Source of the DNA: Bacillota bacterium
GTDB lineage: Bacteria; Bacillota; Clostridia; Christensenellales; CAG-138
Assembly: GCA_023416895.1 (NCBI GenBank)
Contig: JAEZGQ010000135.1
Coordinates: 1 to 13,620 of the forward strand
Direction: 5' to 3'
DNA: 13,620 bases
The notes under the pieces were generated by a model. That model saw only the letters and a program-made list of their open reading frames with translations, was not told the DNA's origin and did not search any database. The translations under genes and the position numbers were made by a program. This document shows, one piece after another, positions 1 through 6,975 of this stretch (positions within the stretch are counted from its first letter, which is position 1; each line of letters opens with the position of its first letter).

Positions 1-9
1 TGTTTTCCT

Positions 10-15
10 ACCTCC
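10..15 (-). promoter_or_regulatory. Possible Shine-Dalgarno of a gene starting just outside the left edge
   Basis: Read on the minus strand, bases 15-10 are GGAGGT, followed by nine bases to the window edge. This matches the strong SD sites used by other genes here (spacings of 3 to 9 bases). A minus-strand gene downstream of sdaAA may therefore start immediately beyond base 1. The start codon is not visible, so this is inference only. Confidence 0.3.
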
Positions 16-68
16 ACACGCTAGACCCAAAAGCGGAGCAGCTGCGGCTTTTTTAAGGTTTGTGGATA

Positions 69-106
69 AAAACGGGGTGTTGCTTTTATCAGCCACACCC
101 CGTTTT
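69..106 (-). terminator. Rho-independent terminator after sdaAA
   Basis: A perfect 12-bp inverted repeat (69-80 with 95-106, AAAACGGGGTGT and its complement) encloses a 14-base loop. On the minus strand it lies 9 bases past the sdaAA stop, and its 3' arm ends in a run of T (TTTTTATCC). The A/T-flanked GC stem would also work on the plus strand. It probably ends the long minus-strand transcription run. Confidence 0.8.
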
Positions 107-115
107 CATTTATAT

Positions 116-1006
116 TTATTCGCGCTCTGCGCCGTGAAGCCCAAGCTTCTTTCTTAAAGCCTTGGCGGTCGGCGTGGCGGCAAGGCCGCCCCTTGCGGTT
201 TCCCTTAAGTCGCTGTTCATAAGCCTTCCCACGTTTTTCATGGCGATTACCACCTCGTCAAACGGGATAACGCTTCTTACGCCCGCAAGCGCAAGGTCAG
301 CGCTCAAAAGCGCGTTTGCGGCGCCGATGGCATTTCTTTTGATGCAAGGGCATTCCACAAGCCCCGCAACAGGGTCGCACACTAGGCCCATTACGTTTTT
401 GAGCGCGATGGCCGCCGCGTGAATCGCCGCTTCAGGCGTTCCGCCCGAAAGCTCCACAAGCGCCGCCGCCGCCATTGCCGCAGCACTTCCGGTTTCGGCC
501 TGACAGCCGCCCGAAGCGCCCGAGATAGAGGCGTTCGTCGCGATGATCGCGCCGATCGCGCCTGCGGTATAAAGCGCATTGATAAGCGCTTCATCGTCCC
601 ACGAAAGATCCTCGGCACAGGTCAAAATGGTACCCGGCAGCACGCCGGCAGCACCCGCCGTGGGCGCAGCCACGATTTTGCCCATGGATGCATTTACTTC
701 TAGAACCGCCATGGATGCCGCAGCCGCACGGCATGTGCGGCTCCCGCAAAGCGCCTTGTCAGCATACGCGTACAAAAGCTCCGCATCGCCGCCCATAAGG
801 CCGCTCACGGTCACCTGTGTATCCCTCAGGCCGAACAGCACGCTTTGGCGCATGGTTGAGAGGTTCTTTTTCATTTCCTCGTGGAGCGCATCCGCATCGC
901 TTTCCTCGCGCTCGAGCTCGCTTTTGATCATAATGGCGGAAATGGGTAAGTTCTCCTGTTTGCAAAGCGAAAGGAGCTCTTCTCCTGTGCGAAATTCGTA
1001 TTTCAT
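116..1006 (-). CDS. sdaAA: L-serine dehydratase, iron-sulphur-dependent, alpha subunit
   Basis: Catalytic subunit of the oxygen-sensitive [4Fe-4S] L-serine ammonia-lyase, converting serine to pyruvate and ammonia in the cytoplasm. The 296-residue product has the family motifs APTAGAAGVLPG (114-125), SGASGGCQAE (162-171) and a Cys-rich stretch GLVCDPVAG (207-215) running on to ECPC (218-221). Cys168, Cys210 and Cys221 are spaced by 42 and 11, which agrees with the cluster-ligand spacing I recall for the Legionella enzyme, so the cluster site looks intact. The start at 1006 is chosen because GGAGGTG lies just upstream; an in-frame start 11 codons earlier lacks this support. The start overlaps the sdaAB stop by 4 bases (ATGA), implying translational coupling. 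A hairpin terminator follows. The split alpha/beta form is typical of Bacillota, whereas the proteobacterial form is one chain. Confidence 0.96.
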   Translation of the reverse strand: MKYEFRTGEELLSLCKQENLPISAIMIKSELEREESDADALHEEMKKNLSTMRQSVLFGLRDTQVTVSGLMGGDAELLYAYADKALCGSRTCRAAAASMAVLEVNASMGKIVAAPTAGAAGVLPGTILTCAEDLSWDDEALINALYTAGAIGAIIATNASISGASGGCQAETGSAAAMAAAALVELSGGTPEAAIHAAAIALKNVMGLVCDPVAGLVECPCIKRNAIGAANALLSADLALAGVRSVIPFDEVVIAMKNVGRLMNSDLRETARGGLAATPTAKALRKKLGLHGAERE

Positions 1007-1665
1007 AGCGTTTTCACCTCCGTGATTTCGCTGCACCAATCATTGATCAAATCCTTGGTGCGCTGCGGTACGGGCGTATCCGTTTCAATGACCATGTACG
1101 CATCCTGCCGCTTCGCATGGCGGAACACGCGCATGAACGCCACGTTGATCTGCTCCTTGGCGAGAATGCCTGTTACGTTGTTGATCACACCGGGTACGTC
1201 GTGGTGGCGGATCACCAGCGTGGGATATTCGCCCGTGAACTTGAGTTTCATGCCGTTGAGCTCCGTAACGAGGATATTTCCACCGCCGACAGACGCGCCT
1301 ACAAGCTCGGAAACCTCACCTTTGGAGTTTACGGTTTTGATACGCGCGGTGTTGGGCTGCTCCACGGGTTCGTCGCTGAAGATGATGCGTACATCCACCC
1401 CGCGTTCCTTTGCAAGCTCGATGGAAACCCGAAGATTTTCGTCATCCGGCTCCATACCCAAAATTCCCGCCACAAGCGCCTTGTCGGTGCCGTGCCCACG
1501 TCCGGTTTCCGCAAAAGAGCCGTAAAGCGTAAGCTCCGCCCGCTTTACGTCGCCGCCCGCAAGTTTCCACGCCACATACGCAAGCCGCGCCGCGCCCGCA
1601 GTATGCGAGCTCGAAGGGCCGATCATGCGTGGTCCAATGATGTCAAACACGCTTAAGTTCTGCAT
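1003..1665 (-). CDS. sdaAB: L-serine dehydratase, iron-sulphur-dependent, beta subunit
   Basis: Small subunit of the two-chain L-serine dehydratase, 220 residues. The N-terminal part (about 1-140) is the beta domain, with the signature GPSSSHTAG at 16-24. The C-terminal part (about 148-220, beginning YPTLVIRHHDVPGV) is an ACT domain, normally a small-ligand sensing module, so activity may be tuned by serine or a related amino acid (known for ACT domains; not shown here). The ATG at 1665 has AAGGGGA a few bases upstream. The gene begins 42 bases after the stop of the pseudouridine synthase gene and overlaps sdaAA by 4 bases. I saw no clear promoter in the 42-base gap, so co-transcription with the upstream genes is possible. 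Confidence 0.95.
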   Translation of the reverse strand: MQNLSVFDIIGPRMIGPSSSHTAGAARLAYVAWKLAGGDVKRAELTLYGSFAETGRGHGTDKALVAGILGMEPDDENLRVSIELAKERGVDVRIIFSDEPVEQPNTARIKTVNSKGEVSELVGASVGGGNILVTELNGMKLKFTGEYPTLVIRHHDVPGVINNVTGILAKEQINVAFMRVFRHAKRQDAYMVIETDTPVPQRTKDLINDWCSEITEVKTL

Positions 1666-1707
1666 AGTATTCCCCTTAAATGTTATCCCCGTTTTACGGA
1701 GAAATTC

Positions 1708-3033
1708 TCATGTTTCAAACGGCGGCACAACCGCAAGGGTTTTACCGTTCAAGTACGAAAGCGGCGAACCCTTTTCAAACCGGAAGGTGACGCGTACCGC
1801 ACAAAGATACAGCCCTTTTACGCTTTGCGCGCGGTTGAAGGCAAAGTCGCCGTACTTTTCATCTCCGAGAAGCGGGTGGCCGATGTGCGCCATATGTGCG
1901 CGTATCTGGTGCGTACGTCCCGTGATGAGCTTTACCTCAAGCGCCGAAGTGCCTTTTGTGCAGGAGAGCACGCGGTAGGCAGTAACGATTTCTTTCGCGC
2001 CCGGTCGCGGCTGATCAAAAACGAATACCCGCGCGGCCGCCTCATCTTTTGATAAATAGGCCGTAAGCGTAGCCTCGCGCGGTTCAGGTACGCCCTTCAC
2101 GCGGCACACGTAGTACTTTTCCACGGTTCTTTGGCGCATGGCATCGTCAAGTGCTTGTTTTGCCTGTTCGTTTCTTGCAAACAGAACGATGCCGCTTGTT
2201 GCTTGATCGAGCCTGTGTACAGGGTAAACGGTGCCGTAAACGGCACGCAGGCGTTCCTCAAGCGTGCTTTCTCCGCCGTCGGCCGCAGCAACGCTTATGC
2301 CCGCGGGCTTATTTGCCGCTATGATGCCTGTGTCAATATACACGATTTCAAACCCGTTTGCAAGCGCCTGTAATTCGCTTTCAAACCGGCTCCAAATGCC
2401 GCCCGAAGGAACCTTCGTAAAAACCATCGTCTCTTTTTTGGTGGGGTGCTCCAGCGAAAGCTCATAAGCGTAGAGCGCAATCTGCTCACCGATCTTTGCC
2501 GCCTTGTTGTAGCGCTGGTCACCCCATATCGGATAACCCCGGCCTGATAGCTGCACGCGAATCTGGTGGTGCCGCCCCGTATGCAAACTGATGTCCAATA
2601 GCGCTAGGTTTCCTTTTCTCGCAACCGTGCGGAAGGAAAGCGAAGCCGCCTTCGCACCCTCCTCCCCCTCGCGGGCGATATAGGCGTTTCCCGTCGCCTC
2701 GTCGCGTCCCAAATGGTCAAAAAGCTCGCCCGCCGCAGGAGGATCGCCCTCCACCACGGCGACATAGCGCTTGCGCGCCGCACGCGTAGCCACCTGCGCA
2801 CTCAGCCGCGCCGCGGCCTTAGAGGTGCGCGCGAACACCATCACCCCGCCCACAGGGCGGTCGAGGCGGTGCACAAGCCCCAAATATACCTCTCCGGGCT
2901 TTTGGTATTTTTCCTTCACATAAGCCTTGAGTGCCGTCAGCATGTCCATATCGGCGGAGGAATCCGCCTGCACGGGCATGTTTACGGGCTTCTCGGCCAC
3001 AAGAAGGTGATTGTCCTCATACAAAATGTTCAT
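1708..3033 (-). CDS. Tandem-domain RluA-family pseudouridine synthase
   Basis: RluA-family enzymes isomerise specific uridines in rRNA or tRNA to pseudouridine. This 441-residue protein holds two complete catalytic domains; single-domain members are usually roughly 220-330 residues. Domain 1 (about 1-215) starts ILYEDNHLLVAEKP, has HRLDRPVGG (55-63, catalytic Asp58) and HTGRHHQIR (151-159). Domain 2 (about 228-441) starts IVYIDTGIIAANKPAG, has the canonical HRLDQATSG (273-281, Asp276) and TGRTHQIRAH (371-380). Both keep the catalytic Asp and the later basic motif, so both may be active. Domain 1 has PVGG where most members have xTSG. No S4 RNA-binding domain is seen. The ATG at 3033 lies three bases after the methyltransferase stop with no good SD, so it is probably translated by coupling. 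RNA targets cannot be read from sequence. Confidence 0.9.
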   Translation of the reverse strand: MNILYEDNHLLVAEKPVNMPVQADSSADMDMLTALKAYVKEKYQKPGEVYLGLVHRLDRPVGGVMVFARTSKAAARLSAQVATRAARKRYVAVVEGDPPAAGELFDHLGRDEATGNAYIAREGEEGAKAASLSFRTVARKGNLALLDISLHTGRHHQIRVQLSGRGYPIWGDQRYNKAAKIGEQIALYAYELSLEHPTKKETMVFTKVPSGGIWSRFESELQALANGFEIVYIDTGIIAANKPAGISVAAADGGESTLEERLRAVYGTVYPVHRLDQATSGIVLFARNEQAKQALDDAMRQRTVEKYYVCRVKGVPEPREATLTAYLSKDEAAARVFVFDQPRPGAKEIVTAYRVLSCTKGTSALEVKLITGRTHQIRAHMAHIGHPLLGDEKYGDFAFNRAQSVKGLYLCAVRVTFRFEKGSPLSYLNGKTLAVVPPFET

Positions 3034-3036
3034 GGT

Positions 3037-3891
3037 TCAAACATACCAGCGGCCGCTCGCACCGCAGGGCAGGCAAAGGCCGCCGCGCGTAATGGGAAGC
3101 CCAACTTCGTCGGACTCTACTTTGCCGCCCTTCCCTTTGAGGGCGGTTTTTAAAACGTTTGTCAAGACGCTCGGCGCAAGGCCGGTCGTATAAGAGTTGA
3201 TGAGGAAAAACAGCGGTTCTTCGCTCAAAAGCTTCACGCACTCCGCCACGAGCGGGTAAAGATCGTCTTCCATTTTCCACATTTCTCCGTTGGGGCCGCG
3301 ACCGTAGCTCGGCGGGTCCATAAGGATGCCGTCGTAGGTTTTGCCGCGCCGCTGCTCACGAAGCACGAATTTCAGCGCATCGTCCACAATAAAGCGCACG
3401 GGCGCGTCCGAAAGGCCGCAGGCGCTGAGGTTTTCTTTAGCCCATGCAACCATGCCCTTCGCGGCATCCACATGCGTGACCTGCGCGCCCGCAGCCGCAA
3501 GCGCACACGTTGCGCCGCCTGTGTAAGCAAACAAATTGAGAATGTTCGGCTTTCTTTCCGCACGCTCTACCTGTTCGCGCATAAAATCCCAGTTGACCGC
3601 CTGTTCGGGAAAAAGCCCCGTGTGCTTGAAGCCTGTGGGGCGCACCACAAAGGATAGGTCGCGGTATTTAACCTGCCAGCTTTCTGGCAGCGTCGCTTCA
3701 AACTCCCAATGCCCGCCGCCCGTGGCGGAGCGAAGGTAGCGCGCATGCGGCGATTTCACCTGACGGCCGTCCATGGGCCAAATCGCCTGCGGATCAGGCC
3801 TTAAAAGCACCACCCTATCCCACCGTTCGAGCTTGTTGCCATCGCCAGCGTCCAAAATTTCGTAGTCGCGCCAGTTTGCCGCAAGGTACAT
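3037..3891 (-). CDS. Class I SAM-dependent methyltransferase, RlmI/RlmK-like
   Basis: A 284-residue Rossmann-fold methyltransferase resembling the RlmI/RlmK group (COG1092 / PF10672) that methylates bases of 23S rRNA; the actual substrate here is unknown. The SAM-binding motif I is NLFAYTGGAT (119-128) followed by a Val-Asp acidic end of strand 2 (VDAAKGMV, 141-148). The catalytic-type motif is LMDPPSYGRG (190-199). The N-terminal 90 residues (YEILDAGDGNKLERW onward) fit the small beta-rich region of this group, but the PUA domain of E. coli RlmI is not evident. The start at 3891 follows AGAGGA at suitable spacing; an upstream in-frame start (3930) lies inside the hairpin and is less likely. 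It sits 3 bases ahead of the pseudouridine synthase gene, making an RNA-modification pair. Confidence 0.88.
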   Translation of the reverse strand: MYLAANWRDYEILDAGDGNKLERWDRVVLLRPDPQAIWPMDGRQVKSPHARYLRSATGGGHWEFEATLPESWQVKYRDLSFVVRPTGFKHTGLFPEQAVNWDFMREQVERAERKPNILNLFAYTGGATCALAAAGAQVTHVDAAKGMVAWAKENLSACGLSDAPVRFIVDDALKFVLREQRRGKTYDGILMDPPSYGRGPNGEMWKMEDDLYPLVAECVKLLSEEPLFFLINSYTTGLAPSVLTNVLKTALKGKGGKVESDEVGLPITRGGLCLPCGASGRWYV

Positions 3892-3911
3892 AACAATCTT
3901 TCCTCTCAAAA

Positions 3912-3936
3912 TTCGCCATGCTTTCAGCATGGCGAA
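3912..3936 (-). terminator. Hairpin between flippase-like gene and methyltransferase gene
   Basis: A perfect 11-bp inverted repeat (3912-3922 and 3926-3936) with a 3-base loop lies 6 bases past the flippase-like stop codon. On the minus strand it is followed by TTTTGAGAGG, a T-run of only four (A-T pairs at the stem base help a little). It could be a weak terminator or attenuator that lowers expression of the RNA-modification genes, or an RNA-stabilising 3' stem. The SD of the methyltransferase lies just after the T-run. Confidence 0.5.
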
Positions 3937-3942
3937 GTGGTT

Positions 3943-5022
3943 TTACGCTTGTTGTTTGGGCAACCGCCGCCTGTTTTTGCGGAGCCCGTCCGCCAAAATG
4001 AATACAATTCCAAAAATGATGTTGAGGTAATAGGTGAGCATGCGCCAAAGAAGCATGGAAGGGAACCGGAGCGCCATGCCAAAAAGGCTACCGAACACCA
4101 AGTAAAAACCACCTTCGGAAGCCCCCGCTCCGCCTGGTATGGGGATAAACGAAACCGCCATCGACAAAAGCGACTGCAAAAGGATGACATGCTGCGCCGG
4201 ATATTCGCTCAACCCAAACCCGAGGTAAATAAAGTAGGTAACGCTTAAAAAGCACGCAAGCTCCATAAAACCGAAAAACAGCAGCGGCAGCGCCCCGCGA
4301 AGCTTGCGCTTAAACATCAGCTTCACCGCCATGGCGTAATCGTTCATCGTGCGATTCCAGTCGGCAACTGCTTTTTCGTAGGTCTTTTCCTTGCGAATTA
4401 GCCTGTGGCGCTTTAAAAACGCAAGCAGGCGGTCGCCGATCCCAGTAAGCCATTTGGGGTTGAGTGTCGCCACCGTAACGAATACAAACACGAACACGTT
4501 GATGCCGTAGCCGATCAGTACAAGCGTGCGCACCGCAGTCCCCAAAAGCGCAATGGGCTGACCGAGCACGATCATCCCCACGGTGGCGACCAGCACCACC
4601 GCAAACTGCCACGACATATACTTGATGAGCGTAATGGAAGTAGCGCTTCCCACGGGCACGCCATAGCCGCGCATTTGAAGCACCTGCATGGGCTGCCCGC
4701 CGATTTGCATGGGGGTGAGCGCGTTGTAGAAGAACCCTACCATGGTGGTGGTGGCGCACTCAAAAAACGTCATGTTGATATCCGCGATACGGCAGATGTC
4801 AAGGTGCATGAGCATGTTGAACACATAGCTCATCACTGCACACAAAAGCGCGCACAAAAGCCACCAAGGCTTTGCACGCGAAAGCGCGTCGCCCATGCTT
4901 GAAACGTTCGGGTCAAGCGCTGCGATTAAACCCATAACGCCGAGCGAAATGAGCACCATCAATATTTTCTTTACAAGGCCGTTGCCTTTTGCCGGCTTCT
5001 TTTCTTTTTTGTTCTGTTCCAT
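3943..5022 (-). CDS. Flippase-like integral membrane protein (LPG_synthase_TM / UPF0104 family)
   Basis: A 359-residue polytopic membrane protein with a basic cytoplasmic N terminus (MEQNKKEKKPAK) and hydrophobic segments near 17-36, 53-73, 138-160, 163-187, 243-269, 278-297, 305-318 and 330-346. Family signatures are the GGQPMQ loop (108-113) followed by RGYGVPVGSA, and PIPGGAGASEGG (294-305). These are typical of the transmembrane 'lysylphosphatidylglycerol synthetase TM region' family (PF03706, also called flippase-like). MprF flips lysyl-PG through such a domain, and AglD-type relatives act on polyprenyl-linked sugars. No aminoacyl-transferase domain is attached, so lysyl-PG synthesis itself is not supported. 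The ATG abuts the preceding stop (TAAATG), implying coupling with the CvpA gene. The substrate is unknown; a lipid or polyprenyl carrier is the likeliest class. Confidence 0.88.
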   Translation of the reverse strand: MEQNKKEKKPAKGNGLVKKILMVLISLGVMGLIAALDPNVSSMGDALSRAKPWWLLCALLCAVMSYVFNMLMHLDICRIADINMTFFECATTTMVGFFYNALTPMQIGGQPMQVLQMRGYGVPVGSATSITLIKYMSWQFAVVLVATVGMIVLGQPIALLGTAVRTLVLIGYGINVFVFVFVTVATLNPKWLTGIGDRLLAFLKRHRLIRKEKTYEKAVADWNRTMNDYAMAVKLMFKRKLRGALPLLFFGFMELACFLSVTYFIYLGFGLSEYPAQHVILLQSLLSMAVSFIPIPGGAGASEGGFYLVFGSLFGMALRFPSMLLWRMLTYYLNIIFGIVFILADGLRKNRRRLPKQQA

Positions 5023-5730
5023 TTAAACCCCGGGCATCATACTAAGCAGGAAATTTGAGCGGTAGAAGAAGGAGGAAAACAGCGATCTGTTCACCAGCTC
5101 CGTTACCGCTTCAAAGCCGCCGAGCACCGTGAGCGCAACCGGCAGTAGCATAAACGCCACAAATAGCGCAAGAATTCCCCGAACCACGCCTAGCCCTGCG
5201 CCCAGCACCGCGTCGCTGCTTCTAAGCTGCGGCAGCACGCGCGCATAATCCACCCCGTTGATGATGAAGGCGAGAACGCCGCGCACGATAAGGAAGATCA
5301 CCAAAAATACAAGGATGTTGATGAACACGCTCACCATCGTTTGGTTGAAATAGTCGCCCAGGGTGGTGATGTTCTGGCCCGAAAAAGCCTCTACCGCGAT
5401 GTTGTGGGTGATGGCCTTCCCCATGGGGTACGGAAGCCCCGCATCGTCGATGATGGCCTTGATCTGATCCGCACTCAAAGAGCTTATGGTTTTTCTCGCA
5501 AGCTCCGCATCCCTTACATATTCGCTGCCTTCGGCGTAATAGAGCATCATGCCGTAAAGCTTCTCACTTCCCTTTACCGCAGAAGCGCCAAAGGGCATGA
5601 GCAATAGCCCCGTAAGCCACGACACCATGTACGCGCCGATCGAAAGGGCGCTGTATAGAAAGCCGCGGTAAAACCCGCCCAGCACATACAGCGCAAACAC
5701 GAGAAGCGCCGCAAGATCCAGTATGTTCAT
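5023..5730 (-). CDS. CvpA family membrane protein
   Basis: A 235-residue protein with four hydrophobic segments (about 2-22, 27-47, 133-157, 175-205) and a soluble stretch of about 80 residues between the second and third. The CvpA-type signatures are present: an early GGFYRGF (18-24) and, at the last membrane segment, SSDAVLGAGLGVVRG (171-185) matching the D-x-x-LG-x-x-x-G-x-x-RG pattern. CvpA was first linked to colicin V production; related proteins are tied to envelope integrity and bile resistance, but the mechanism is not settled. The start at 5730 is fixed by GGAGGT three bases upstream; a start 22 codons earlier would run through a hairpin. Its stop abuts the start of the flippase-like gene. 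Confidence 0.87.
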   Translation of the reverse strand: MNILDLAALLVFALYVLGGFYRGFLYSALSIGAYMVSWLTGLLLMPFGASAVKGSEKLYGMMLYYAEGSEYVRDAELARKTISSLSADQIKAIIDDAGLPYPMGKAITHNIAVEAFSGQNITTLGDYFNQTMVSVFINILVFLVIFLIVRGVLAFIINGVDYARVLPQLRSSDAVLGAGLGVVRGILALFVAFMLLPVALTVLGGFEAVTELVNRSLFSSFFYRSNFLLSMMPGV

Positions 5731-5745
5731 GTTACCTCCATTACC

Positions 5746-5779
5746 GCTTTTGAAAAGCGTAAGCGCTTTTTTCAAAAGC
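5746..5779 (-). promoter_or_regulatory. Leader hairpin just upstream of the CvpA gene SD
   Basis: A 14-bp stem with a 2-base bulge: 5746-5759 pairs with 5764-5779 around a TAAG loop. It lies in the 115-base gap between the DUF5711-like gene and the CvpA gene, ending 6 bases before the SD (5734-5739). It has no T-run after it on the minus strand, so a simple terminator is unlikely. RNA processing, transcript stability or translational control is possible. The rest of the gap (5780-5845) is partly AT-rich, with no convincing promoter. Confidence 0.5.
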
Positions 5780-5845
5780 CGCGGGAGCCGCAACAAGGCG
5801 GTTCCAAATTAATATTAAGGCAAGGAGAGACGATTTCCCTGCACC

Positions 5846-6958
5846 TTAGGACAGCGGCGCAAGGTAAAGCGCGCCGCCCCTGCTTAAAAGCATATAGGAA
5901 TCGTCAAGTTTCACCGCGCCGTCGATGGGTGTTTCAAAGGCTTCCGTAGAAACAAGCGTGCCCTTTTCGGAATAAACGTAAACCGCGTCTGCACAGTACA
6001 CAAAGAGCTTTCCGCCTGCTACGACCGCCGTTAGCGCGTTTTGCGGAAGCTGCAAAAACACCCTGCGCTCGCTCGCCACGTCACCTTCGTCCACCCCGAG
6101 AAGCATCACCGAGCTTAGCGTGGCGCTGCCCCGTGGCACGAACAAAAAAAGCGGGCGCGAGCCGGAAAACGACGCATCAAGGTATTTGTAGCCGTATACG
6201 ATCACGCGGTACGTCTGCGCGTTTCCGGTGCGGTTGAAGCGCAACAGGTTTCCCGTACATACGGCATACACGCTTTTGTCCGTGAAGGAAATGGTTTCCG
6301 CAAGCTCCCCGCTTATGGTGACGATGCCCGTCGTTGCGGATTTTGAAAGATCGTAGGTCGTGAGCGTTTGCACCGGCGTAGCGCTTTGCGTGTCGAGCGT
6401 AAGTGTCCACAGCGTATCGTTTGAGCCCGAGCAAAAGCCGTAGTTGACGAGCGTTGCGGCGGAAAGGTCGATGCTGTCGGCCTGGTCGCCGTTTGCGGCA
6501 AACACCTGAATGGCGCCGTTGCCGGAGGCATCCTGCCGGTAAACCGCCACATGCGACGCGCCGCACTTGACGCTTTGCACGGTGCCGGAAAACTCGATGG
6601 GGAAGTTTACACCCACGATCTGCACGGCAGAAGCATTGTAAAGCGCAAACACGCTTTTTGACGCTGCAAGGCGGAAATCCGCAGTGCTCGTGGAAAGCGA
6701 AAGGTTTTTGCGCTCGTCGCTCAAATCCATATAGTTGAGCTTATTGTCCGCAAGGTACAAAAAGCCACCGCCGGTAAAAAGCCGCGTAGAATCCGAAGAG
6801 AACGGCAGCGCCTCCATCGCACGGGGCGATGCGCCACCGGAAAACGCGAACACAAGCCCCACGGCAGCGCCAATAAGCACCAGCACACCAAGGGCCACCA
6901 CCGCCAACCGCGATACCATTTTCCGCTTGTTTTTCGCCTGTAGCCGGCGTTTTTGCAT
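5846..6958 (-). CDS. Membrane-anchored beta-rich protein, DUF5711-like
   Basis: A 370-residue protein with a strongly basic N terminus (KRRLQAKNKRK), one membrane segment (about 17-39) and no lipobox; the rest is predicted to lie outside the membrane (signal anchor, N-in). The outer part has repeated short strands such as GGGFLYLADNKLNYMDLS, GGKLFVYCADAVYVYS and GGALYLAPLS. This resembles a beta-propeller and the DUF5711 family of Clostridia; the family name is from memory of its general shape and is not certain. No catalytic motif was recognised. The start at 6958 is set by GGAGGGT upstream; the open frame continues 80 codons further but into the lipid kinase gene. It begins 17 bases after the kinase stop and is likely co-transcribed. 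A substrate-binding or scaffold role in the envelope is a guess. Confidence 0.8.
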   Translation of the reverse strand: MQKRRLQAKNKRKMVSRLAVVALGVLVLIGAAVGLVFAFSGGASPRAMEALPFSSDSTRLFTGGGFLYLADNKLNYMDLSDERKNLSLSTSTADFRLAASKSVFALYNASAVQIVGVNFPIEFSGTVQSVKCGASHVAVYRQDASGNGAIQVFAANGDQADSIDLSAATLVNYGFCSGSNDTLWTLTLDTQSATPVQTLTTYDLSKSATTGIVTISGELAETISFTDKSVYAVCTGNLLRFNRTGNAQTYRVIVYGYKYLDASFSGSRPLFLFVPRGSATLSSVMLLGVDEGDVASERRVFLQLPQNALTAVVAGGKLFVYCADAVYVYSEKGTLVSTEAFETPIDGAVKLDDSYMLLSRGGALYLAPLS

Positions 6959-6975
6959 CCATACCCTCCTGTGTT

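Noticed and set aside
3..53. Tail of a plus-strand gene (frame 3, stop at 51-53)
   Set aside because: Seventeen codons are too few to identify; the minus-strand SD reading is equally possible.
579..1656. Plus-strand open frames opposite sdaAA and sdaAB
   Set aside because: They are antisense to well-recognised genes, with no SD or domain; explained by high GC and low antisense stop frequency.
1699..1709. Palindrome GAGAAATTCTC at the end of the pseudouridine synthase gene
   Set aside because: It is short, overlaps a stop codon, and no promoter is linked to it.
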